A stretch of DNA of 64,000 bases from Sphingomonas sp. Leaf33 (GTDB taxonomy: Bacteria > Pseudomonadota > Alphaproteobacteria > Sphingomonadales > Sphingomonadaceae): positions 2,296,281 through 2,360,280 of the forward strand of contig NZ_LMLB01000001.1 of NCBI RefSeq assembly GCF_001421785.1. Reading direction: 5' to 3'. The translations under genes and the position numbers were made by a program. Under the pieces are notes generated by a model that had not been told where the DNA came from, made no database searches, and worked only from the letters and a program-made list of their open reading frames with translations. Positions 37,102 through 45,562 of the stretch are shown piece by piece (position 1 is the stretch's first letter; every line of letters begins with the position of its first letter).

Positions 37102-39153
37102 TCAGCGGCCCAGCCGCACGCCGATCCACACCGTCCGCGGCGTCGCCCGTTCGACGATGCCGGTACCGGCCACCCCCGCCTCCACCCGTTCGTCGAACAG
37201 ATTCTCGCCGCGAAGCTCGACCGCCAGCTTTGCGCCCAGCGGAATGGCGGCATAGGCGTCCAGCGTCGTTGCCGGCGCCAGCGTGCGGCTGTTGGCATCG
37301 TCCTCGAACTGGCGGGCGACGTGGCGCAGCGTCGTCGATAGCGCCATTCCGTCGCGGCGCCAGCCGACCGTGCCCGAAACGGCATCGCGCGGCGTCTGCG
37401 CGGGCCGCAGATCGTCGAGCGGAGCGGACGTTCCGCTCGCCGACACGCGTGGGTCGACATGGCTCCACGACAGTAACGCGAACGCCGGGCCGGTGTCGTA
37501 GCGGGCATCGAGTTCGAGCCCTGTCGACCTGATCGCATCCAGGTTGCGCCGCACGCGGTAAATGCCGTTGGCCGCGACGAAACCGACGCTGGCGAATGTC
37601 CCCGGCCCCCGCCCCTCTCCGACATTGGCGATGGCACCGCGCAATCGGTCACGAAACACGCTGACCCCGATCGATGCGCCCCGCACCGGCGTCAGGGTAA
37701 CGCCCGCGTCGAATCCGGTCAGCCGTTCGGGCGACAGCGCAGCGTTGGCAGCGGTCGCGTCCGCCCCGACGCGGAACGGGCGGTAGAGTTCGTTGAGCGT
37801 CGGCAGCCGCCAGCCGCGATAGGCCGCAACGCGCAGCCTCACGGCCTCGACCGGCGCAAACGCCGCGCCCGCGCGGCCGGTCCATTCGGTGCCCGTGCGG
37901 TCGGCATAGACCGCATCGGTCAGCGGCGCACCACCGGCCAGCAGCGTCTCGCGCGTTCGCCCGTCGCTGATCCGCCAGCGATCGACCCGCCCGCCCAGCG
38001 TCAGCGTCACCGCACCGCGTTCGACGCTGGCGTCGGCGAACAGCCCCGTGGTCTGCGCCGACCCACCCGCCTCGCGGCGCCGCGTAGGGATGCCGGCCGC
38101 GTAGCTATAGAGTTCCTGCGTCCGCCCGGTCACGTCGCGCCAGTCGCCGCCCAGCCGCAGGTCGATGCCCGGTCCCATCGGCGGCACCAACTCCACCCGC
38201 GCGCCGAGCCCGGTCGCCGGCGTGTTGTACTGGTCGAGCGTCGGCGTGACGGTCGTGCGCGCGACATCGATCGCGGCGAACTGCGACGCGAAGCCACGGG
38301 TCTGGAGGTAGGCAAGCGCGGCAAACCCCCATCTCCCACGCCCCACCAGGCGCAGGCTTGCGTCGGCCCCTTCGCTGCGGTTGCGGGTGAAGGCCGTGCC
38401 CCGGTCGCGGACATCGGCAAAGGCGGCGACGTTCGCCTGGAGTTCCGTCGAGCCGCCCAGCGGCAACACCCCGCGAACCGCACCCGAGGCTTGCTCATAC
38501 GGCGCGGCGCGATCGACCCGCCCCCGGCTTTCGGCGACCACGGGCACGAAGCCGTCGCCGCGCGCATAGGCAGCGGAGATCGTCGCGAACCCGCTGCCGC
38601 TGGTGACCAGCGCCGACGCATCGGCATCGACCGAATCGCGACTGCCATAGGCGATCGATCCGGCGATCGGCGCACCTGACCGGCCCGCACTTTCCAGCTC
38701 GACCGTCCCCGCCAGCGCGCCGGCCCCAAAATAGCCGCTGCCGCCGCCGCGCGTCACGCGGATCAGGCCGATGCGGTCAGTGGCATAGGCCGGCAAGGCG
38801 ACCCAGCCGCCGAACGGATCGGCCTGCGGCACGCCATCCAGGATCAGCAGCGCACGGCTCGACGCGTTGCCGCCGATGCCGCGCAACGAAATACCCTGGC
38901 TGGTGGGATTGGCGCTGCGCGAATCGGATCGGCGGAATTGCTGAAGCCCGGCTGCGTCCGCCAGTACGGACTCCAGCCGCGCGCTGGCCGACTCCGCGAT
39001 GCGCTCCGGCGCGATCGTGACCACGTCGAAAGCGGCGTCGCCCGGCCGCGGTGCAAGGCCGCGACCAGTGACGACGACGTCCGTCGTCTGTGCACGGGCC
39101 GGCACGGTGCCGGCAAGCAGAAGCAGGGCGACCGCCCCATAACGCGAAATGAT
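37102..39153 (-). CDS. TonB-dependent receptor with no canonical start codon
   Basis: A plug (~25-150: VVVTGRG TonB-box region, ISLRGIGGNASSRALLILDG, FGGWVALPAYATDRIGLIRV) followed by a barrel, with a BtuB/siderophore-type size of about 683 residues. The signal peptide is clear (YGAVALLLLAGTVPARAQ), but its frame contains no ATG, GTG or TTG at its beginning: the first GTG (39105) lies after the hydrophobic core. A strong GGGGGA (39165-39160) sits 6 bases before ATC (39153) and 9 before ATT. So the start may be AUC or AUU, or the start was lost. The substrate is unknown; sugar transporters lie next to it. Confidence 0.8.
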   Translation of the reverse strand: MISRYGAVALLLLAGTVPARAQTTDVVVTGRGLAPRPGDAAFDVVTIAPERIAESASARLESVLADAAGLQQFRRSDSRSANPTSQGISLRGIGGNASSRALLILDGVPQADPFGGWVALPAYATDRIGLIRVTRGGGSGYFGAGALAGTVELESAGRSGAPIAGSIAYGSRDSVDADASALVTSGSGFATISAAYARGDGFVPVVAESRGRVDRAAPYEQASGAVRGVLPLGGSTELQANVAAFADVRDRGTAFTRNRSEGADASLRLVGRGRWGFAALAYLQTRGFASQFAAIDVARTTVTPTLDQYNTPATGLGARVELVPPMGPGIDLRLGGDWRDVTGRTQELYSYAAGIPTRRREAGGSAQTTGLFADASVERGAVTLTLGGRVDRWRISDGRTRETLLAGGAPLTDAVYADRTGTEWTGRAGAAFAPVEAVRLRVAAYRGWRLPTLNELYRPFRVGADATAANAALSPERLTGFDAGVTLTPVRGASIGVSVFRDRLRGAIANVGEGRGPGTFASVGFVAANGIYRVRRNLDAIRSTGLELDARYDTGPAFALLSWSHVDPRVSASGTSAPLDDLRPAQTPRDAVSGTVGWRRDGMALSTTLRHVARQFEDDANSRTLAPATTLDAYAAIPLGAKLAVELRGENLFDERVEAGVAGTGIVERATPRTVWIGVRLGR

Positions 39154-39300
39154 GGTCGTTCCCCCGTAAGTCCCTGATCGCCCGAACGCGGCACGTCACC
39201 GGACGATCCGCCGATGCGCGTATGTACGGCCCACCCGACCGTTTCGCGCTTGTATCGATGCGCGTGCCCGCCCTACCAAGGGCCCGATAACAAAAGGGGC

Positions 39301-40725
39301 ATGTCCATGAACCGTCGATCCTCGCGCGTGGCGCTGGCGCTGCTCGCCGCGTCCGCGCTCGTCGCCTGCGGGCAGAAGGAGGAGGCGAAGTCGGCCTCCT
39401 CGACGTCCGCAAGGCAGCCGGGCAAGCCGTATGACCGCAATCCCTTTCCTTCGACCTACCGCCCCTATCCCGGCGTGCCGACTGTGGTCCGCAACGTCAC
39501 CGTCTATGACGGCGAAGGCGGGCGCATCGAAAACGGCCAGGTGCTGTTCGCCGACGGCAAGATCGTCGCGGTCGGCCAGTCGGTCGAGGCACCGGCCGGC
39601 GCGACCGTCATCGACGGCACCGGCAAGTGGGTGACCCCCGGCATCATCGATATCCACAGCCATCTGGGCGACTACCCCTCGCCCGGCGTCCAGGCGCATT
39701 CGGACGGTAACGAGGCGACGGGGCCGGTCACCGCCGACGTCTGGGCCGAACACAGCGTCTGGCCGCAGGACCCCGGCTTCAGCCGCGCGCTGGCCAACGG
39801 CGGCGTGACGACGCTGCAGATCCTGCCCGGCTCGGCCAACCTGATGGGCGGTCGATCGGTGGTGCTCAAGAACGTCTACGCCCGCACGATGCAGGGCATG
39901 AAGTTCCCCGGCGCGCCCTATGGTCTCAAGATGGCGTGTGGCGAGAACCCTAAGCGCGTCTATGGCTCGAAGGGCCGCCAGCCTTCCACCCGAATGGGCA
40001 ACGTCGCGGTCGACCGCGCGACCTGGGCGCAGGCGTCCGAGTACAAGCGCCGCTGGGACAAGTACGAAAAGGACGGTGGCGAGCCGCCGACGCGCAACAT
40101 CGCGATGGACACGCTGCGCGGCGTGCTGTCGGGCGATATCCTGGTCCAGAACCACTGCTACCGCGCCGACGAAATGGCCATCGTCATGGATATGGCGCAG
40201 GAATTCGGCTATAAGGTCAGCGCGTTCCACCATGCGGTCGAGGCGTACAAGATCGGCGATCTGCTGAAGGCCAACGGCACCTGCGCGGCCGTCTGGGCCG
40301 ACTGGTACGGCTTCAAGATGGAAAGCTACGACGGCATCCACGAAAACCTGCCACTGCTGCACAAGGCGGGCGCGTGCGTGATGATCCATTCGGACGACGC
40401 CAACGGCATCCAGCGGCTGAACCAGGAAGTCGCCAAGGCGCTGAACGCCGGTCGTCGCGCCGGCATCCAGGTCAGCGACGAATTCGCGTGGACATGGCTG
40501 TCGCTCAACCCGGCCAAGGCGCTGGGCATCGACAACGTCACCGGCTCGCTGAAACCCGGCAAGATGGCCGACGTCGTCCTGTGGAACGGTAATCCGATGA
40601 GCGTCTACACCCGCCCCGAAAAGGTCTGGGTCGACGGCGCGATGCTGTACGACATGAACAATCCGAAACTGCGCCCGGTGAGCGATTTCGAGATCGGCCA
40701 GCCCGGCATGGGAGACGTCAAGTGA
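39301..40725 (+). CDS. Amidohydrolase lipoprotein (active member of a pair)
   Basis: A 474-residue amidohydrolase-superfamily metalloenzyme anchored as a lipoprotein: lipobox LVAC with Cys23. The metal-binding HSH motif is His119/His121 in GIIDIHSHLGD. Further ligand candidates are in LVQNHCYRADE, the histidine pair in SAFHHAVEAY, and the Asp in IHSDDAN. The C-terminal SLKPGKMADVVLWNGNP closes the small beta domain of imidazolonepropionase-like enzymes. The ATG at 39301 is preceded by AAAGGGG. It overlaps the second gene (GTGA at 40722-40725). The substrate is unknown; cyclic amides or dipeptides are typical of the branch. Confidence 0.88.
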   Translation: MSMNRRSSRVALALLAASALVACGQKEEAKSASSTSARQPGKPYDRNPFPSTYRPYPGVPTVVRNVTVYDGEGGRIENGQVLFADGKIVAVGQSVEAPAGATVIDGTGKWVTPGIIDIHSHLGDYPSPGVQAHSDGNEATGPVTADVWAEHSVWPQDPGFSRALANGGVTTLQILPGSANLMGGRSVVLKNVYARTMQGMKFPGAPYGLKMACGENPKRVYGSKGRQPSTRMGNVAVDRATWAQASEYKRRWDKYEKDGGEPPTRNIAMDTLRGVLSGDILVQNHCYRADEMAIVMDMAQEFGYKVSAFHHAVEAYKIGDLLKANGTCAAVWADWYGFKMESYDGIHENLPLLHKAGACVMIHSDDANGIQRLNQEVAKALNAGRRAGIQVSDEFAWTWLSLNPAKALGIDNVTGSLKPGKMADVVLWNGNPMSVYTRPEKVWVDGAMLYDMNNPKLRPVSDFEIGQPGMGDVK

Positions 40726-42011
40726 AGGCCCTGCTCCTCGCCGCCGCCGCGCTGATCGCGGCTCCTGCCGATGCGCAGACGATCGCGATCACCGGCGGCA
40801 CGGTCGCGATCGGCGACGGCTCCGCACCGATCCCGAACGGCACCGTCGTCATCCGTGACGGGCGCGTCGTCGCGGCCGGATCGGGCGTCGCGGTGCCGGC
40901 GGGCGCGCAGACGGTCGATGCGACCGGCAAATGGGTGTCGGCGGGCATCGTGACCGGGATCGGCGACCTCGGGCTGGTCGATGCCGGCGGCGTCAGCGAA
41001 AGCAACGACACGTCCGCGCGCACGTCCCCCTATTCGGCGGCGATCGACGTCTCGACCTCGGTCAATCCGGAAACGGTGATGATCGCCAACGAGCGGCTGG
41101 GCGGCGTCACCCGCGCCTTCATCACCGGCGGTGGCGGCCAGTCGATCTTCGGTGGCCAGGGAGCGGTGATTGACCTGGGCGCCGATCCCGATCCGGTGAC
41201 CCGCGCCCGGGCGTTCCAGGTCGTCCAGTTGGGCGAGGACGGCGCCCGCTCCGCCGGGGGGAGCCGTCCTGCGGCCTGGGCGGCGCTGACCGATGCGTTC
41301 GCCATGGCGCAGGATTACCGCCGCAACCCGGCGGGCTTCGACGGACGCAGCAAGGACGCGCTGCTGACCCGTGCCGATGCGCAGGCGCTGCTGAATGTCC
41401 TCGACGGCAAGGTGCCGCTGGTCGTCCGGGTCGAGCGCGCGAGCGACATTCGCCAGGTCCTGACGCTGCCGACGCGCTATCCGGGGATCAAGCTGATCCT
41501 GGCCGGCGCGACCGAAGGCTGGATGGTCGCGCGCGAGATCGCAGCGGCGAAGGTCCCCGTCCTCGCCTACGCGCTCGCCGACCTGCCGAGTTCGTTCGAA
41601 CAGGTCGCGGCGACCGAAAGCAACGTCGGGCGCATGACGGCCGCGGGCGTCACCGTCGGCATCTATTTCGACGGGTCGGGCGGCGAGCATGTCGTGCGCC
41701 AGTTCGCGGGCAATCTGGTCGCGATCACGAAGGTGCCGGGATCGACCGGCCTCGACTGGGGCCGGGCGTTCGCCGCGATCACGTCGAAGCCTGCCGAAGT
41801 GATGGGCCTGGCGGGCGAGATCGGATCGTTGCGTCCCGGACGGCGCGCGGACGTGGTGGTGTGGGACGGCGATCCGCTGGAACTCGCCTCGCAACCGCTC
41901 GACATCTGGATCGACGGTCGCCCGCAGCCGATGACGTCGCGTCAGCGCCAGCTGCGCGACCGGTACATGAACGTCGTCGAAGGCGCGTTGCCCAAGGCGT
42001 ATGATCGGTAA
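40722..42011 (+). CDS. Amidohydrolase-like protein lacking the HxH metal site
   Basis: A 429-residue secreted paralogue of the preceding enzyme, with signal peptide (cleaved after APADA, residue ~18) and no lipobox. The beta domain (ITGGTVAIGDGSAPIPNGTV in parts) and C-terminal SLRPGRRADVVVWDGDPLE match the family. The position of the HxH motif reads GIVTGIGDLG, so both histidines are replaced (Ile80, Asp82). Later His/Asp ligands also appear absent. It starts with GTG at 40722, overlapping the upstream stop, with GGGAGA before it. Strict coupling suggests it works as a regulatory or structural partner of the first protein. Confidence 0.85.
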   Translation: MKALLLAAAALIAAPADAQTIAITGGTVAIGDGSAPIPNGTVVIRDGRVVAAGSGVAVPAGAQTVDATGKWVSAGIVTGIGDLGLVDAGGVSESNDTSARTSPYSAAIDVSTSVNPETVMIANERLGGVTRAFITGGGGQSIFGGQGAVIDLGADPDPVTRARAFQVVQLGEDGARSAGGSRPAAWAALTDAFAMAQDYRRNPAGFDGRSKDALLTRADAQALLNVLDGKVPLVVRVERASDIRQVLTLPTRYPGIKLILAGATEGWMVAREIAAAKVPVLAYALADLPSSFEQVAATESNVGRMTAAGVTVGIYFDGSGGEHVVRQFAGNLVAITKVPGSTGLDWGRAFAAITSKPAEVMGLAGEIGSLRPGRRADVVVWDGDPLELASQPLDIWIDGRPQPMTSRQRQLRDRYMNVVEGALPKAYDR

Positions 42012-42020
42012 TCCCGACCA

Positions 42021-42115
42021 CCGTTCGGGCTGAGCCTGTCGAAGCCCTGCTCTTCTTCTACCCGCACCGGCGGCGCAGACGAAGGGAAGCATTTCGCCAA
42101 GCTCAGTGCGAACGG
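42021..42115. repeat. Family A inverted-repeat pair, decayed right arm
   Basis: Left arm CCGTTCGGGCTGAGCCTGTC from 42021. The right arm ATTTCGCCAAGCTCAGTGCG with AACGG to 42115 carries several mismatches, and the ~35-base centre is unpaired. It ends 26 bases before the HAD gene. Confidence 0.8.
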
Positions 42116-42141
42116 GGGTCCAGGGTTCGCACCCCCCGGCT

Positions 42142-42807
42142 ATGCACCGCCTCGCCATCTACGACCTCGACCGCACGATCACCGCGGTGCCGACATGGAC
42201 GCCGTTCCTGCTCCACGCCGCCTGGACGCGTGCGCCGTGGCGGCTGGCATTCGTGCCGGTCGTCATCGGGGCGATGCTCGTCTATCGCGCGGGGCTGATC
42301 GAGCGACGGACGCTGAAGCAGCTGATGCACCGGCTGCTGGTCGGCACGCTGACGCCCGACCAGTCCGCGACGCTCGCGCAATCCTTTGCCGACAGCTTCG
42401 CGCGCCACATCCGTAGCGGTGCGCGCGCGCAGATCGCCGCCGATCGCGCGGCGGGGTATCGCATCGTCGTCGCCTCCGCCGCGCATCGCTTCTACGCCGC
42501 GCGGATCGCCGCTGCGCTGGGCATCGACGACGTGATCGCGACCGAGGCGGAAATCGACGCACGTGGCCGCATCACCCCCCGCATTGCCGGACGGAATTGC
42601 TACGGCCCGGCCAAGCTGGCGATGATCGAGGCATGGATGGCCCGCGAGGGATTGGCGCGCGCCGACGCGCATGTCCGCTTCTATTCCGACCACGTGACCG
42701 ACGAACCGACCTTCGCCTGGGCGGATGAGGCCATTGCGGTCAACCCGCACGCGAAGCTGCGCACGCTGGCGGAGGCGCGCGGTTGGCCTATCGTCGACTG
42801 GCGATGA
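42142..42807 (+). CDS. HAD-IB family phosphatase (SerB-like)
   Basis: A 221-residue HAD-superfamily hydrolase. Motif I is YDLDRT (nucleophile Asp8, general acid/base Asp10), motif II is the Ser in VVASAAHRF, and motif III/IV is in YSDHVTDEPTF with Lys in the preceding PAKLAMIE. A central hydrophobic segment (residues ~30-55) is typical of the CicA/SerB-like IB group. In lipid pathways such enzymes remove phosphate from phosphatidylglycerol-phosphate-like or head-group phosphates. The gene converges with the NTP transferase: the coding ends overlap by 20 bases (42788-42807). Confidence 0.85.
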   Translation: MHRLAIYDLDRTITAVPTWTPFLLHAAWTRAPWRLAFVPVVIGAMLVYRAGLIERRTLKQLMHRLLVGTLTPDQSATLAQSFADSFARHIRSGARAQIAADRAAGYRIVVASAAHRFYAARIAAALGIDDVIATEAEIDARGRITPRIAGRNCYGPAKLAMIEAWMAREGLARADAHVRFYSDHVTDEPTFAWADEAIAVNPHAKLRTLAEARGWPIVDWR

Positions 42808-43543
42808 TCGCGCGGACATCGGCCAGGTCGGACGCCTTGTCGACATCGACCGCGGCCAGGCCGTCGCGCGCCGCCACGGCTGCTGCGCGCACGTTCGCCG
42901 TCTGTCCCAGCCGCCCGACCGCATCGGCCAGCGTCAGCCGCCCGACCAGATAGCGCAGCAGCGTTCCCACCCCGAACCGCCGCACGATCCGCCACGGCCG
43001 CTTGCGATCCGCCTCCACTGCGCGCCACACCCCGATCGCGCGGGCTGCATCCGGCGTGGCGAGGTAAAACAGGTTGCACCCCGACCACGCTCCATCGGCG
43101 AAGCGCAGATAGGTCCGTCGCGTGTCGCGCATCGCCGCCTCGATCCGTCCCCGCTCCGCCAGTAGCACGGCGATGTCGGCGTCCGCGGGGACGTCGCGCA
43201 GGAAGTCCGAAATCCACTCCGGCTCCAGCAGCGCATGATCGGCGGTCGTCACCAGCAGAGGCGTGCCGAGCGCCGCCAGCGCAGTCGCCACGCTGTCGCT
43301 CGGCCCGGCCGCGGGCGGCAGGACGCGCAGGCCAAGCCGCGTGGCAAGCGCGATCACCGCCGGGTCGTTGGCCGACACCGCGACGGTGTCAGCGCCTGCG
43401 TGTCCCACCGCATCGGCGACGCGTTCTAGCATCGTCCGGCCATCGACCACGATCAGCGCCTTGTGCGCGACGCCCTCTGCCAAGGCGACGGCATCGACCA
43501 TGCCGTCGCGCGATCCCGCGAGAATGACCGCGGTGAATGTCAC
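42788..43543 (-). CDS. MobA-like NTP transferase (sugar/polyol-phosphate nucleotidyltransferase)
   Basis: A 251-residue nucleotidyltransferase. The N-terminal Rossmann nucleotide loop is AVILAGSRDG, an HKALIVVDG lysine follows, and the metal/nucleotide motif is LLVTTADHALL. The second half is specific, with a GCNLFYLATPDAARA segment. Family members make CDP- or GDP-activated polyols or sugars (for example CDP-inositol, CDP-glycerol-like donors). It starts with GTG at 43543, overlapping the stop of the upstream nucleotidyltransferase gene. In this setting an activated head-group donor is the attractive product, not molybdenum cofactor. Confidence 0.8.
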   Translation of the reverse strand: MTFTAVILAGSRDGMVDAVALAEGVAHKALIVVDGRTMLERVADAVGHAGADTVAVSANDPAVIALATRLGLRVLPPAAGPSDSVATALAALGTPLLVTTADHALLEPEWISDFLRDVPADADIAVLLAERGRIEAAMRDTRRTYLRFADGAWSGCNLFYLATPDAARAIGVWRAVEADRKRPWRIVRRFGVGTLLRYLVGRLTLADAVGRLGQTANVRAAAVAARDGLAAVDVDKASDLADVRAIIASRR

Positions 43544-44415
43544 GACCGCGCCCGCCACACACGCCACAGCACGCCGGGTGCGGCGAGCACCGGATGACGC
43601 TCGCGAAACGGCGTGATCGGCACGACGACGCCGGTGTGCCGCTCGATCTTCCACGCCGCGTAGCGTGCGGCCCCGTCGAAAGTGAACGCGGCCCGCACCA
43701 GTCGGACGATGTTGAGCGGACGGCCCAGCCGCTGGCGGCGACGCCACCGGCGCAGGATCGCGGCACGATCGCCATCGCCCAGTCTCACCGCCAGCGTGCC
43801 ATCCGCACCGGCATCGAACCGGAGCCCGCCAGCTGCCCACGCCGCGGGCAGCAGCGCGGTCAGATGCGCGCCGTGGACGCTCATGATCTGTTCCTCACGC
43901 CCCTTGGCCTCGACGCGCAGTTCGGCGGCATAGGTCGCGCGGAACAGGGCTCGCCAATAGCCGCCGGCGGGTGCCGTCGCCGGGCCAAGCGCGGCGGCAT
44001 AGCGGCCCGCGGTCACTGCCGCCGCCGCAATCGCTCGCTCGACCCGCGGCCTGGCATCGTCCGTCGCCCACGCCAGAGCGGCCGGCTGTACGAACCGCGT
44101 CCAGATCGTTGTGTCGATCGTGCGATCGGCCGCCGCCGCGGCAAAGGTCGCGAGCGTCATCGTCGCGATCTTGGCACGCAGCCCGTTCCATTCGCGATAC
44201 CCGACCCGCGGCCACAGTCCACGTTCGCGCGGACCATCGGTCAGCACGTAGAAATCGAGCACGCCCTCGAGCGACCCCGTCCGCAGGTTCGAGCCGTAGA
44301 ACAGGACGGCGACCGCATCCGCCGATCGTGCGAGTTCGGCCGCGAACGCCCGCACCCGATCCACCATCGGCCGGTCGAGCGACGCCGCGACCAGCGCGGC
44401 AAGATCGTCGGTCAC
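43540..44415 (-). CDS. Nucleotidyltransferase-like protein, possibly a Tam41-type phosphatidate cytidylyltransferase
   Basis: A 291-residue protein with a polymerase-beta-type core: LFYGSNLRTG (residues 38-47) and an acidic LDFYVLTD (53-60). The following GLRAKIATMTLATF, FVQPAALAWA and C-terminal AAFTFDGAARYAAWKIERH resemble in order the Tam41 plan (YGSG, IDF, YGVVS, LAGRLQKP, KYAW), seen by eye and not aligned. Tam41 makes CDP-diacylglycerol in mitochondria and is known from some bacteria. It starts with GTG at 44415, overlapping the lipid kinase stop. Other nucleotidyltransferase roles remain possible. Confidence 0.55.
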   Translation of the reverse strand: MTDDLAALVAASLDRPMVDRVRAFAAELARSADAVAVLFYGSNLRTGSLEGVLDFYVLTDGPRERGLWPRVGYREWNGLRAKIATMTLATFAAAAADRTIDTTIWTRFVQPAALAWATDDARPRVERAIAAAAVTAGRYAAALGPATAPAGGYWRALFRATYAAELRVEAKGREEQIMSVHGAHLTALLPAAWAAGGLRFDAGADGTLAVRLGDGDRAAILRRWRRRQRLGRPLNIVRLVRAAFTFDGAARYAAWKIERHTGVVVPITPFRERHPVLAAPGVLWRVWRARS

Positions 44416-45461
44416 GAAACGACGAAGCGCAGCGGCACGCCTTGCGACACGCGATAGGCGCCGCCGGGGAATATCTCGCCGTCGAGAATGAAGCCGGCAC
44501 TGACATCGACGTCGAACGCACTGGCATCGATGCGGTGGTATCCGCGCGTTTCCAGCCACGCACCCTCGTGGCCTGCCAGCAGGAACGGCACGCTGGTCGC
44601 CAGGCCACGCGGCGGCGCATCGACCACCAGGCTCTTCAAGCCCGGCCGCTTGCGCCCGAACGGTTTCAGGCCGACCGGCAGCCGCTCCAGCGTGGAGGCG
44701 AGCATCATGTAGCGCGCCGTATCGCTGGCGGTCGTCGCGCCGTGGAGCGCGCGGGCGTCGTTCGAATAGCGGAGCGCAATCCGGCTGCCGCGGCGCCAAC
44801 GATTATCGGCACGGCCGAACAGCGTCGATCCGATCGCCCCCGCCAGCGCCAGCCCGACCGCCAGGCCGTTGAACGCCCCTGCGCGGTGGGTGTGCTGCGC
44901 GAGTTCGGTCGCATCGACGAACCCACCCGCGCCGAACAGGAACCCGCGAACGCGCGGTCGCGCCGCCTCCCGATCGACGATTTCCACCGGGCTGCGCAGG
45001 ACCGTACGGCCCCCGACTGCCGCCGCCATCGCATCGTCCAGCGTCCAATCCGCCGGCAGTCCCAGGTCGATCCCGAGCGCGTTGGTCTTGCCGCTGGGCA
45101 GGATGGCGACGTCAGGCCACTGCGCCCCGAAGCTGTCGCCGGCGCAGGTCAGGACATCGCGGATCGTCCCGTCCCCGCCGTCGATGACAAGCAGATCGAT
45201 CCCGCGGCGGGCGAACATCGCCAGCGCGTCGCGCAACGCCTCGCGGGTGGTCGGCGATTCGGCGATGACGTTGGGACGAAATTGCAGACCGTGGTTCGAT
45301 CCGACATTGCGGCGGCTGCGCGGATTGCGGATCAGGCCGACCAGGCGCGGCGTCGTCCCGGAACGATGGGTACGCCCGACCAGCCCACGCGGACTAGCCG
45401 CGTCGGGGGCCGCAAACGCCAGGCGCGGCAAGGCAAGGCTGTCGTAGATCGATGGTTTCAC
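44412..45461 (-). CDS. Diacylglycerol/ceramide-type lipid kinase (DAGK catalytic family)
   Basis: A 349-residue kinase of the DAGK/LCB5 family. It has RLVGLIRNPRS (the usual N-P-xS/G start of the domain), the nucleotide motif LLVIDGGDGTIRDVL (GGDGT 95-99) and LPSGKTNALG in place of the common P-x-GTxND. The C-terminal beta-sandwich ends DVDVSAGFILDGEIFPGG. It phosphorylates a membrane lipid alcohol; diacylglycerol, ceramide or a long-chain base are candidates. The start is unsure: GTG 45461 is preferred by length, TTG 45500 is possible. An AT-rich stretch at 45518-45560 upstream could hold the promoter of the three-gene operon. Confidence 0.82.
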   Translation of the reverse strand: MKPSIYDSLALPRLAFAAPDAASPRGLVGRTHRSGTTPRLVGLIRNPRSRRNVGSNHGLQFRPNVIAESPTTREALRDALAMFARRGIDLLVIDGGDGTIRDVLTCAGDSFGAQWPDVAILPSGKTNALGIDLGLPADWTLDDAMAAAVGGRTVLRSPVEIVDREAARPRVRGFLFGAGGFVDATELAQHTHRAGAFNGLAVGLALAGAIGSTLFGRADNRWRRGSRIALRYSNDARALHGATTASDTARYMMLASTLERLPVGLKPFGRKRPGLKSLVVDAPPRGLATSVPFLLAGHEGAWLETRGYHRIDASAFDVDVSAGFILDGEIFPGGAYRVSQGVPLRFVVS

Positions 45462-45562
45462 AGTAAGCCGGCAGTTGGTTAGCCGACTAACGCTACGCAA
45501 CCCTTTTCGACCCCTGGCATGACAAATTTATTACGGCTGTGTTGCAAATAATTCACTCTGGA

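Noticed and set aside
39105-39107. GTG at 39105 as the true start of the second TonB receptor
   Set aside because: It would leave the protein without its signal peptide, which is intact in frame just upstream with a strong ribosome-binding site.
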